Shown: positions 1 to 6,554, counted from the stretch's first letter. The stretch is 6,860 bases of DNA from an uncultured Clostridia bacterium (GCA_947165745.1 CAMVBO010000093.1:1-6860); one strand, 5' to 3'. The notes: generated from the letters alone by a model not told the origin. Made by a program: numbers and translations.

Positions 1-125
1 GCTGTACGCTGATGGTGGAGCTGGGCGAGACCATCTGGTTCTGCGCCGGCAGCGAAAAGAACATCAAGCTGACCACGCCGGACGACCTGGAGATCTTCAA
101 GGCCTTGCTGAACATACGGAGGTAA
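1..125 (+). CDS. IspD/TarI-family cytidylyltransferase, C-terminal fragment
   Basis: This is the last 40 codons of a gene that begins upstream of the window; complete codons start at base 3 and the stop is TAA at 123-125. The visible tail contains GSEKNIKLTTPDDLEIFKAL, which matches the C-terminal signature of the IspD/TarI nucleotidyltransferases (G-S-x-x-N-x-K-x-T-T-x-x-D-L). These enzymes transfer CMP from CTP to a polyol or sugar-alcohol phosphate (methylerythritol phosphate in IspD, ribitol phosphate in TarI). The fragment cannot tell the two apart. Because LicD and CDP-glycerol transferase-like genes follow immediately, a CDP-polyol activating role in surface polymer synthesis is more likely than isoprenoid synthesis, but that is inference from context. 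Its stop codon overlaps the Shine-Dalgarno region of the next gene, suggesting translational coupling. Confidence 0.85.
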   Translation, partial: CTLMVELGETIWFCAGSEKNIKLTTPDDLEIFKALLNIRR

Positions 126-127
126 CG

Positions 128-943
128 ATGAGCGAGACATTGATGTCCATTTCCGAAATGCAGTCACTTTGCTTCGGGATGTTGAAATTCGTGGATGATA
201 TCTGCCGCAGGGAAAAGCTCACTTACTGGCTCTCCGGCGGCACACTGCTGGGTGCCGCGCGCCACAAGGGCTTCATCCCTTGGGACGACGACGTGGATCT
301 GATGATGCCCCGCCCGGACTACGAACGGCTGTTGCAGCTGGCGCCACGTTACAGCAACGAGCGCTATGCCTTCATTCATCCCCGGCTGACCCCGGACACC
401 TCGAGCGCGTGGTTGCGCGTGTGGGACTTGAGCACGCGGCTGCACACCTCTGGCAAGGTGAAAAAAAACGCGGAAAGCCTGTTTCTCGACATCTTTCCGG
501 TAGAGGGGCTCCCTGCCAATTCCCTGCTGAGCGAGCTGTTCTTCAAGCACGCCCGCTGGCACGACATCTGGCTGAAAAGCGCTCGCCGGAAGGAATTGTG
601 GGACAACGAGCGTCTGCAGTCGCTCAAGCGCGTGCTGATGGTGCTGACGACCAGGCGCGGGCCGAACTACTATGCCCGCAAGCTGGATCGCTTCTGCGCG
701 CGCCACGACTTCAACCACAGCAAGTATGCCGGAGTGATGGTCACCACCCACTATGGCAGCCGGGAACGCATGCCTATCGAGGTTTTCAGCGATACCGTTG
801 AACTGGAATTCTGCGGCGAGCTGTTCCCCGCGCCGGTGGGCTGGGACACCTACCTAAAGGGGCTTTACGGCAATTACATGGAACTGCCTCCCGAGGAGAA
901 GCGCTATTCCAAGCATCACTTCATGGCCTCAGCCGTAAAATAG
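128..943 (+). CDS. licD: LicD family phosphotransferase (copy 1)
   Basis: This 271-residue protein belongs to the LicD/fukutin-like nucleotidyltransferase-fold family. Characterised members move phosphocholine or another phospho-alcohol from a CDP donor onto a surface glycan. The core motif is clear: YWLSGGTLLGAARHKGFIPW at residues 33-52, followed by DDDVD (53-57), whose aspartates are expected to bind metal and nucleotide. A second acidic motif, LFLDIFP, lies near residues 118-124 (Asp121). The C-terminal YGNYMELPPEEKR (about 247-259) is also typical. There is no signal peptide or membrane segment, so it should act in the cytoplasm. The ATG has GGAGG at 118-122, five bases upstream, overlapping the preceding stop. 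It aligns without gaps over its full length with the second LicD of this cluster. Its actual donor and acceptor cannot be read from sequence; the neighbouring cytidylyltransferase may make the donor. Confidence 0.93.
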   Translation: MSETLMSISEMQSLCFGMLKFVDDICRREKLTYWLSGGTLLGAARHKGFIPWDDDVDLMMPRPDYERLLQLAPRYSNERYAFIHPRLTPDTSSAWLRVWDLSTRLHTSGKVKKNAESLFLDIFPVEGLPANSLLSELFFKHARWHDIWLKSARRKELWDNERLQSLKRVLMVLTTRRGPNYYARKLDRFCARHDFNHSKYAGVMVTTHYGSRERMPIEVFSDTVELEFCGELFPAPVGWDTYLKGLYGNYMELPPEEKRYSKHHFMASAVK

Positions 944-966
944 CTTCAATACGAGGAAAATGGACT

Positions 967-1096
967 GTGTATCCCCGGTGTCTGTGGGATCACATCAGGG
1001 TTTGCGATTCATTGAGCGACGTAAAGCCCCTTGTGAAGCATCTGCATGTCGATCACCGGCGTGGCCGGCATGATCAGCGCGTGCCTGGCAGAGTGA
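967..1096 (+). pseudogene. Decayed N-terminal stub of an NAD-dependent epimerase (paralogue of 1965-2987)
   Basis: This stretch between the two licD genes aligns with the first 42 codons of the epimerase at 1965. From a GTG at 967, codons 1-28 line up without gaps; shared residues include Met1, Pro3, Asp8, Cys13, Asp14, Leu16, Asp18 and Leu22. One extra base then shifts the frame, and from 1052 the text reads ITGVAGMISACLAE against ITGVTGLVGACLAD in the intact gene. By eye, 33 of 42 bases match in this second part. A TGA at 1094-1096 ends it. The third glycine of the Rossmann GxxGxxG is serine here, so it could not work even without the frameshift. A plausible Shine-Dalgarno (GAGGA, 953-957) still sits nine bases ahead of the GTG. 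The rest of that epimerase is missing. Because of the shift, the GTG is by chance in frame with the downstream licD, giving a misleading 327-residue ORF. Confidence 0.72.
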
Positions 1097-1120
1097 AATC
1101 CACAGACGATGTGAACACAC

Positions 1121-1126
1121 GGAGGG
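1121..1126 (+). promoter_or_regulatory. Ribosome binding site that sets the TTG start of licD copy 2
   Basis: GGAGGG lies here, with nine bases between GGAGG and the TTG at 1135. No ATG or GTG near the start of the LicD homology has a comparable site, so this motif decides the start codon. Confidence 0.8.
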
Positions 1127-1134
1127 AAACGGCT

Positions 1135-1950
1135 TTGGGCGAAACCTACATCACCCCCGCCCAGATTCAGGAGCGGGGGCTCGAAATGATGAAATTCTTT
1201 GATGAGATCTGTCGCAGGGAAAAGCTCACTTATTGGCTGTCCGGCGGCACGCTGTTGGGCGCGGTGCGCCACAAGGGCTTCATCCCCTGGGACGACGACG
1301 TAGACCTGATGATGCCCCGGCCGGACTATGATAAGCTGGTGGCCGCCGCCGATCGACTATCCACCCAGCGATATGCCTTCGCCCATCCCATGGTGCAGAA
1401 GGACTATGGTATACCCTGGATGCGCCTGTTGGACTGCGGCACCCAAGTCAAGCTCTCCAACTTTATTCGCTTCAGTCCGGACAGCCTGTTCGCGGACATC
1501 TTTCCCGTGGACGCGCTGCCGGCGAATCCGCGGCTGTGCAAGCTGTTTTTCACGCGCTCGCGGCTGCGGCACATTCTGTGGAAGTGCTCCCGCAAGACGA
1601 ACGTATGGCCCAACGAACGGCTGAAAGCGCTGAAGCGGGCGCTGACATTTTTCACCCGGATCATTCCCCCCAATACCTACGCCCGCAGGCTGGACCACTT
1701 CTGTGCCAGGGGCGACTACGAGAGCGCCCGCTTTGTCGGAGTTGCCATCGTCAACAACTATGGCAGCCGGGAACGCATGCCCAAGGCAGTGATTGAAGAG
1801 ACTGTATACCTTCCCTTCTGCGACGGGGAGTTCCCGGCACCCGCGGGCTGGAACACCTACCTTCGCAACCTCTACGGCGATTATATGCAGCTGCCGCCGG
1901 AGGAACAGCGCGTTCCCAAGCACAAGCTGCGCGCGACCATCATCGACTGA
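1135..1950 (+). CDS. licD: LicD family phosphotransferase (copy 2), TTG start
   Basis: This is a second LicD-type phosphotransferase, expected to transfer a phospho-alcohol group from a CDP donor to a glycan in the cytoplasm. The TTG start gives exactly 271 residues, the same as copy 1, and the two align end to end without a gap. About 145 of 271 residues are identical by eye count. The catalytic block is preserved: YWLSGGTLLGAVRHKGFIPW (33-52), DDDVD (53-57), LFADIFPVD (118-126) and YGDYMQLPPEEQR (247-259). The middle (about residues 85-116 and 141-155) and the C-terminal tail differ most, so acceptor or donor preference may differ. A longer reading from GTG 967 (327 residues) is rejected because its extra N-terminus is a frameshifted epimerase remnant. 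The TGA stop is 14 bases before the epimerase start, consistent with one operon. Confidence 0.9.
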   Translation: MGETYITPAQIQERGLEMMKFFDEICRREKLTYWLSGGTLLGAVRHKGFIPWDDDVDLMMPRPDYDKLVAAADRLSTQRYAFAHPMVQKDYGIPWMRLLDCGTQVKLSNFIRFSPDSLFADIFPVDALPANPRLCKLFFTRSRLRHILWKCSRKTNVWPNERLKALKRALTFFTRIIPPNTYARRLDHFCARGDYESARFVGVAIVNNYGSRERMPKAVIEETVYLPFCDGEFPAPAGWNTYLRNLYGDYMQLPPEEQRVPKHKLRATIID

Positions 1951-1964
1951 AACGGAGAACGATC

Positions 1965-2987
1965 ATGCATCCACTCTATGAAAGCGACCTGCTCACGGCC
2001 TGCGACGGCCTGGGCGATTTGCGGTCCCTGCGCGGCAAGCGCGTATTGATCACCGGCGTCACCGGCCTGGTGGGCGCCTGCCTGGCGGACGCGCTCTCCC
2101 TGCTGAACGCGCGGCGCGGCTTCGGCATGACCCTCTATGGCGTCAGCCGAGACCCCTCCCGCCAGGCCGAGCGCTTCCCCGGCGTCACGCTGATCGCCGC
2201 AGACCTGGCCCGGCCGAACCCGGCGCTGCCCGAGGCGGATTTCATCGTTCACGCCGCCTCCAACGCCCATCCGGCCACGTTTACCACAGACCCGGTGGGC
2301 ACCATGCTGTGCAATCTGCGGGGCACGAACGCCCTGCTGGAGCAGCTGCGCGAGGCTGGCCACGGGCGGCTTCTGTTCATCTCCACCGGCGAAATCTACG
2401 GGGAAAACCCCGCGATCACCGACGGCTTCTCCGAGACGGACTTCGGCCGGGTGGACCCGATCAACCCCCGATCCTGCTATCCCGAGAGCAAGCGCGCGTC
2501 GGAGACCCTCTGCGCCTGCTACGCCGCCCAGTACGGCGTGGACGCCCTCGTCGCCCGGCTGAGCTATGTGTACGGCCCCACCCAGACGGCGGGCGACAGC
2601 CGCGCCACCGCCCAGTTCCTGCGCAAGGCGCTGGCGGGCGAGGACATCGTGCTCAAGAGCGCGGGCACGCAGGTGCGCAGCTATACCTATGCCCCGGATG
2701 CCATCGCGGGCCTGCTGGCGCTGCTGCTGCACGGCGCGCGGGGCGAGGCATATAACGTCGCCAGCTGTTTGGGCACCATCTCCATCCGCGGCTACGCCGA
2801 GACCCTGGCCCGGCTGGCCGGCGTCGAGGTCCGCTTCGATATGCCCAGCGAGCTGGAGCAACAGGGCTATTCCAAGGTGACCCGCGCCGTGCAGAAGGGC
2901 GACAAGCTGGAGGCCCTGGGCTGGACGCCCCGCTGGGACGTGGAAGCCGGGCTGAAGACCACGCTGCGCGCGATGCGAGAGGCGTGA
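1965..2987 (+). CDS. NAD-dependent epimerase/dehydratase (extended SDR)
   Basis: This 340-residue protein is an extended short-chain dehydrogenase/reductase of the kind that epimerises, dehydrates or decarboxylates nucleotide sugars. The N-terminal Rossmann motif is VLITGVTGLVG (residues 27-37; Gly31, Gly34, Gly37). Asp80 in LIAADL is at the usual adenine-contact position. HAASNAHPATF (96-106) resembles the family's HxAA segment. The catalytic set is present: STGEIYG (140-146) and Tyr172-x3-Lys176 in YPESK. The sequence then runs through ARLSYVYGP (197-205) to a substrate-binding half ending in ALGWTPRWDVEAGL (317-330). Length is normal for UDP-glucose 4-epimerase, dTDP-glucose 4,6-dehydratase or UDP-glucuronate decarboxylase relatives, and the substrate is undetermined. 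The ATG has GGAG at 1954-1957 with a seven-base spacer. It is the intact counterpart of the stub at 967-1096. Confidence 0.9.
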   Translation: MHPLYESDLLTACDGLGDLRSLRGKRVLITGVTGLVGACLADALSLLNARRGFGMTLYGVSRDPSRQAERFPGVTLIAADLARPNPALPEADFIVHAASNAHPATFTTDPVGTMLCNLRGTNALLEQLREAGHGRLLFISTGEIYGENPAITDGFSETDFGRVDPINPRSCYPESKRASETLCACYAAQYGVDALVARLSYVYGPTQTAGDSRATAQFLRKALAGEDIVLKSAGTQVRSYTYAPDAIAGLLALLLHGARGEAYNVASCLGTISIRGYAETLARLAGVEVRFDMPSELEQQGYSKVTRAVQKGDKLEALGWTPRWDVEAGLKTTLRAMREA

Positions 2988-2997
2988 GGGACCCGGC

Positions 2998-4149
2998 ATG
3001 AATCTGGCTTTGATCAACAAAATCCGTCCGCTGCGCAAGGCGCTGCTCTTTTTGAGGCGGGAAGGCGGTCGGCGATACATGGCGCTGGCGCATCGGCTCC
3101 ATGGCGTGAAGGGGAACCGGGTGTTCTTCTCCAGCTTCATGGGGCGCGGTTATTGCGACAGTCCTGCCCGGATCAGCGAGGCGCTGCACGCCCTCTGCCC
3201 GGAGGCGGAGCTCGTCTGGCAGCTGGAACGCCCCGGCGATGCGCCGGACTACGTGCGCGTGGTTTCGCCCCGCTCCCTGGCGGCGCTCCGGGCCATCAGC
3301 ACGTCCCGCTGTCTGGTGGACAACTTCAACCGTCCCGTCTACATGCCGAAGTTTGCAGACCAAAAGTACGTTCAAATCTGGCACGGCGATCGCGGCTTCA
3401 AGAAGATGCTGTACGACATGGAAGACGGCATCCAATACCCCGACGGCGCCCAGATGGACCTGGCCGTCTCCGGCTCTGACTTCGGAACGAAGAACTTTCG
3501 CACCGCCTTTCGCTACAAGGGCGAGGTGATGCAGCTGGGCATCCCCCGCAACGACGCGCTGCTGCGCCCGGACGCGGCCCAGGTCGACAACATCCGGGCC
3601 AGGCTGGCCATCCCCGCCGGCACGCGGGTGCTGCTCTACGCGCCCACCTTTCGGAATGAAACCAGGGGCGGCGAACAGCCCGCGGGCTTCCATCTGGGCC
3701 GGGCGCTGGACAAGCTGGAATCTGCCACCGGGGCGCCCTGGCTGTGCCTGACCCGGGCGCACAGCAGCAACCTGCGCGTGCACGGCGACGGGGACTTGCG
3801 CGTGCGCGATGTGTCCGGGTGGCCGGAAACGGCGGAATTGCTTCTGGCGGCGGACATGCTGATATCCGACTACAGCTCCACCGCCGGGGATTATGTGCTG
3901 ATGGACCGGCCGGTGATCCTCTATCAGGCGGACCGGGAACAGTTCATCCGCAGCAACCGGCACATGTACTTTGACCTGCACGACTGCCCATACGCCTACG
4001 CGGAATCGGAGGAGCAGCTGCTTTCCCTGCTGGAGGACATCGACGCGCTGGTCCCCCGCTGCGCCCAGGTGCGGCAGTTCTACGGCGTCACCGAAACCGG
4101 CCGATCCACCGAAGCAGTGGCCCGGTGGATCGCGGGCATACTTCAATAA
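2998..4149 (+). CDS. CDP-glycerol glycerophosphotransferase family protein (TagB/TagF-like), copy 1
   Basis: This 383-residue protein fits the TagB/TagF (Glyphos_transf) family, which transfers polyol-phosphate units from CDP-glycerol or related donors during teichoic acid priming or polymerisation at the inner membrane face. Visible motifs in order: YVQIWHGDRGFKK (124-136, His129 in the conserved WHG), FRTAFRYKGE (167-176), GIPRND (181-186), YAPTFR (214-219), RAH (253-255, a conserved family histidine) and ISDYSSTAGDYVLMDRPVI (289-307). There is no transmembrane segment; the basic N-terminus (KIRPLRKALLFLRREGGRR, 8-26) could help membrane attachment, which is a guess. The length fits a single catalytic domain, without the N-terminal extension of large polymerases such as B. 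subtilis TagF. The ATG has GAGGG at 2986-2990, overlapping the previous stop, with a seven-base spacer. Whether it primes, polymerises or decorates cannot be told. Confidence 0.9.
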   Translation: MNLALINKIRPLRKALLFLRREGGRRYMALAHRLHGVKGNRVFFSSFMGRGYCDSPARISEALHALCPEAELVWQLERPGDAPDYVRVVSPRSLAALRAISTSRCLVDNFNRPVYMPKFADQKYVQIWHGDRGFKKMLYDMEDGIQYPDGAQMDLAVSGSDFGTKNFRTAFRYKGEVMQLGIPRNDALLRPDAAQVDNIRARLAIPAGTRVLLYAPTFRNETRGGEQPAGFHLGRALDKLESATGAPWLCLTRAHSSNLRVHGDGDLRVRDVSGWPETAELLLAADMLISDYSSTAGDYVLMDRPVILYQADREQFIRSNRHMYFDLHDCPYAYAESEEQLLSLLEDIDALVPRCAQVRQFYGVTETGRSTEAVARWIAGILQ

Positions 4150-4150
4150 C

Positions 4151-4155
4151 AGGAG
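4151..4155 (+). promoter_or_regulatory. Ribosome binding site that sets a TTG start
   Basis: AGGAG directly follows the TAA of the preceding gene and sits nine bases before the TTG at 4165. The spacing matches that of the other TTG-started gene in this cluster. Confidence 0.75.
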
Positions 4156-4164
4156 TGACAGGAT

Positions 4165-5346
4165 TTGAAAACGGGCAGCTTTGACAAGTCGAAGGCCTTT
4201 CCCAAGCTTGCGCACATCTACCGGAGCATCATGATCCGCTGGGCCCGCCTGACGCGGGGCATCGACGGCAACAAAGTGGTGTTTTGCTGCCTGCAGGGGC
4301 GCTTTTATGGCGACAGCCCGCGCCTCATCTCGGAGCGGCTGCACGAGCGCAGGCCCGAGACGGAAATCCTCTGGATCCTCAAACGGGCCGCCATCAAGCG
4401 GCTCGGAAGCTCCATTCCCGACTATGTGCGCCCCCTGGTTTATCGCTCGGCCAGGGCCTTCAAGGAACAGGCCACGGCCCTCGTCTGGGTGGATAACTAC
4501 ACCAAGCAGGATGCGCTCATCCCCGCGCAGGGCAGGCAATTCTATATCCAGACCTGGCACGGCGACCGGGCGATCAAGTGTATTTGCTATGACGCGGAGC
4601 AAAACAACATAAAGCGCGTGGAGGAGAAGTGCGACCGGGTGGTCACCGGCTCCAGATTCGGCGAAAACATGTTCCGCACCGCCTTTCGCTACAAGGGCGA
4701 GTACATCGCCGCGGGCTGTCCCCGCAACGACATCCTGGTGAAGAACGATCCCGAGGACATCCGCCGGGTGCGTCAAGCGCTGGGCATCGCGCCGGAGACC
4801 AAGTTGCTGCTGTACGCACCCACCTATCGGGAGAACAGCGAAGTGATCCCCAAGCGGGCGCAGATGGACCTGAACCGCACGCTGAAATGCCTGGAGGAAA
4901 CCACCGGCCAGCCCTGGAAGTGCCTGTTCCGGGCCCATTACCACTCCAAGGGCATCGACCTGGAGCCGGTCAAGGACCGCATCATCGACGTGACGGGCCA
5001 CGAGGAAATGTCCGAACTGCTGCTGGCGGCTGACATGGTGCTGACCGACTACTCCTCCTGCGCGCTGGACTTCATCGTACGGGACCTGCCCGCGATCTTC
5101 TTCATCGCCGACTGGGACGAATACGTCTCCACCCGCAAGGTGTATTTCGACATTCGACAGACCCCGTTGATGACCGCCGCCGACCAGGACGCCCTGGAAG
5201 CGCTGATCCGCGGCCTGACGCCGGAAAAGGCGCGGCATAACTGCGCCGAGATCCGCGATTACTTCGGCTACTATGAGACCGGCCGCGCCACCGACGCGGT
5301 TTGCGACCGCATCATCGAGCTGCTGGACGGGGCGAAGAAGCCATGA
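4165..5346 (+). CDS. CDP-glycerol glycerophosphotransferase family protein (TagB/TagF-like), copy 2, TTG start
   Basis: This 393-residue protein is a second single-domain TagB/TagF-type polyol-phosphate transferase and a paralogue of the gene just upstream. Shared landmarks are GRFYGDSPRLISE (45-57), YIQTWHGDRAIK (127-138; His132), FRTAFRYKGE (170-179), GCPRND (184-189), YAPTYR (217-222), RAHYHS (257-262) and LTDYSSCALDFIVRDLPAIF (293-312). The end, DYFGYYETGRATDAV (365-379), parallels FYGVTETGRSTEAV (361-374) of copy 1. The regions between motifs diverge strongly, so the two probably do consecutive, non-identical steps, for example primase then elongation, or transfer of different polyol phosphates; that is inference. 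The TTG start is supported by AGGAG nine bases upstream and by N-terminal co-linearity with the paralogue. Its TGA stop overlaps the next start as ATGA. Confidence 0.9.
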   Translation: MKTGSFDKSKAFPKLAHIYRSIMIRWARLTRGIDGNKVVFCCLQGRFYGDSPRLISERLHERRPETEILWILKRAAIKRLGSSIPDYVRPLVYRSARAFKEQATALVWVDNYTKQDALIPAQGRQFYIQTWHGDRAIKCICYDAEQNNIKRVEEKCDRVVTGSRFGENMFRTAFRYKGEYIAAGCPRNDILVKNDPEDIRRVRQALGIAPETKLLLYAPTYRENSEVIPKRAQMDLNRTLKCLEETTGQPWKCLFRAHYHSKGIDLEPVKDRIIDVTGHEEMSELLLAADMVLTDYSSCALDFIVRDLPAIFFIADWDEYVSTRKVYFDIRQTPLMTAADQDALEALIRGLTPEKARHNCAEIRDYFGYYETGRATDAVCDRIIELLDGAKKP

Positions 5347-6470
5347 GCGCGGGCGGCAGCGGCGCGGGCGACATCCGCCTGCTGATGGTCAACACCGTCA
5401 AAACCGAGCTGAACGGCCAGACGCTGTTCATCCTCAAGTACCTGCGCGCCATGGATCGGACCGGCATGTCCATCGGCTATGCTTCAAAGGGCGCGCCGGA
5501 CCCCGATGTTCGCGCGGCGCTGGAGGCGCTGGGCGTAAAGGTGTGGGTGCTGCCGCGCCGGCGCGGGCATCATCCGCTCAAATACCTGCACGCGCTCGTG
5601 GCGGCGGTGCGCCAGGGGAAGTATGACATCGTACACGTCCACGGCAACAGCGGCAGCGTGGCGCTGGATCTGATCGCGGCGCGGCTGGGCGGCGCGAGGG
5701 TGCGCATCACCCACAGCCACAACACCACCACCGCCCATCCCCTGGCCAACCGACTGATGAAGCCGCTGATGCTGCTGAACGCCAACGAGCGCATGGCCTG
5801 CGGGCAGGAGGCCGGGCGCTGGATGTTCTCAGACAGGCCCTTCGAGGTCGTCCCCATCGCCACCGACCCGGACGAGTTTGCCTTCGATGCCGCGCGCCGG
5901 GAGGAGAAGCGCCGGGAATTGGGCGTCGCGCCCGGGGACATCCTGCTGACGCTGGTGGGTTTATTGACGCCGCAGAAAAACCACGCCTTCCTGCTGGAGG
6001 CCTTCGCCAAAGCCAGGGCGCTGAACCCGCGGCTGAAGCTGATGCTGGCGGGCGGCGGCGAGCTGCGGGACGCGCTGGAGCAGCAGGCGGCGCGGCTGGG
6101 ACTGGGCGACTCCGTGACGTTCGCCGGAGCGGTTCGGGACGTGCCCGACCGCATGCGCGCGGCGGACAGGCTGGTGCTGCCCTCGCTGTACGAAGGCTTC
6201 CCCAACGTGCTGGTGGAAGCGCAGCTCTCGGGGCTTCCGGCGCTGGTGTCCGACAAGGTGACCCGGGACTGCGACATGACCGGCTTGCTCACCTATCTGC
6301 CCCTGGATCAGGACGCCTGGGCCCGGGCCATGGCCGAGGCCGAGCCCATCGACCGCCTGGCAGCCAGCCAGAGCGCCCGGGCGGCCATCGCCCGGCGCGG
6401 TTTTGACGTCCATATCGCCGCCGCCAACCTGCGAAAGCGCTATGAACAGATGCTGAACGGCGGACGTTAA
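5343..6470 (+). CDS. Glycosyltransferase, GT4-type (GT-B fold)
   Basis: This 375-residue protein looks like a retaining GT4-family glycosyltransferase, moving a sugar from a nucleotide donor to a lipid-linked or glycan acceptor on the cytoplasmic side. The N-terminal half has RLLMVNTVKTELNGQTLFIL (12-31), a segment near the acceptor in this family, YDIVHVHGNSG (94-104) and RITHSHNTTT (121-130). The C-terminal donor domain has LLTLVGLLTPQKNH (201-214), LKLMLAGGGEL (231-241) and the diagnostic EX7E motif in LYEGFPNVLVEAQLSGLP (Glu284 and Glu292). The usual Arg of VGRL is Leu207-Leu208 here. The ATG at 5343 overlaps the previous TGA, implying translational coupling; an upstream in-frame TTG at 5301 would add 14 unconserved residues inside the previous gene. 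Position suggests a role in building or linking the same surface polymer. The sugar is not predictable. Confidence 0.9.
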   Translation: MSAGGSGAGDIRLLMVNTVKTELNGQTLFILKYLRAMDRTGMSIGYASKGAPDPDVRAALEALGVKVWVLPRRRGHHPLKYLHALVAAVRQGKYDIVHVHGNSGSVALDLIAARLGGARVRITHSHNTTTAHPLANRLMKPLMLLNANERMACGQEAGRWMFSDRPFEVVPIATDPDEFAFDAARREEKRRELGVAPGDILLTLVGLLTPQKNHAFLLEAFAKARALNPRLKLMLAGGGELRDALEQQAARLGLGDSVTFAGAVRDVPDRMRAADRLVLPSLYEGFPNVLVEAQLSGLPALVSDKVTRDCDMTGLLTYLPLDQDAWARAMAEAEPIDRLAASQSARAAIARRGFDVHIAAANLRKRYEQMLNGGR

Positions 6471-6486
6471 GAATTGGAAACGGGGA

Positions 6487-6515
6487 TTGACAAAGCGAAG
6501 GGATCGCTTTATAAT
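6487..6515 (+). promoter_or_regulatory. Sigma-70/sigma-A-type promoter of the DAHP synthase leader
   Basis: The -35 box TTGACA (6487-6492) and -10 box TATAAT (6510-6515) both match consensus exactly and are separated by 17 bases, the optimal spacing. Transcription would begin near 6522. It begins only 16 bases after the upstream glycosyltransferase stop. A strong constitutive promoter fits control exerted afterwards, by attenuation in the leader. Confidence 0.9.
6492..6510 (+). repeat. Perfect 7-bp inverted repeat within the promoter spacer
   Basis: AAAGCGA (6492-6498) and TCGCTTT (6504-6510) are perfect reverse complements around the five-base loop AGGGA. They fill the space between the -35 and -10 boxes and touch the edge of each. 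The repeat could be a repressor operator. In read-through RNA from the upstream operon it could instead form a weak hairpin followed by TATAATTT. Either role is speculative, and a chance palindrome is not excluded. Confidence 0.45.
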
Positions 6516-6554
6516 TTACCCAATTAAAGCACTGACACACCGGAGGTACAACCC

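Noticed and set aside
960..1073. Short ATG-started frame overlapping the epimerase stub in another frame.
   Set aside because: It is short, its translation resembles nothing known, and the homology to the epimerase lies in the other frames.
967..1950. A 327-residue LicD with a 56-residue N-terminal extension starting at GTG 967.
   Set aside because: The extra part aligns with the epimerase N-terminus and then runs out of frame. The TTG at 1135 has a better ribosome site and gives a gap-free 271-residue match to copy 1.
1881..3140. Minus-strand open frame of 419 codons opposite the epimerase gene.
   Set aside because: It is antisense to the NAD-dependent epimerase, has no family motif and is compositionally biased.
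2653..5238. Very long open frame on the minus strand (861 codons).
   Set aside because: It is antisense to three well-supported genes with strong motifs. Its translation is low-complexity (rich in G, A, R, V, Q) with no recognisable domain, as expected from the mirror of G+C-rich codon usage.
5301..6470. Glycosyltransferase starting at TTG 5301.
   Set aside because: The extra 14 residues lie inside the previous gene and show no family similarity. The ATG at 5343 forms a typical ATGA overlap with the upstream stop.
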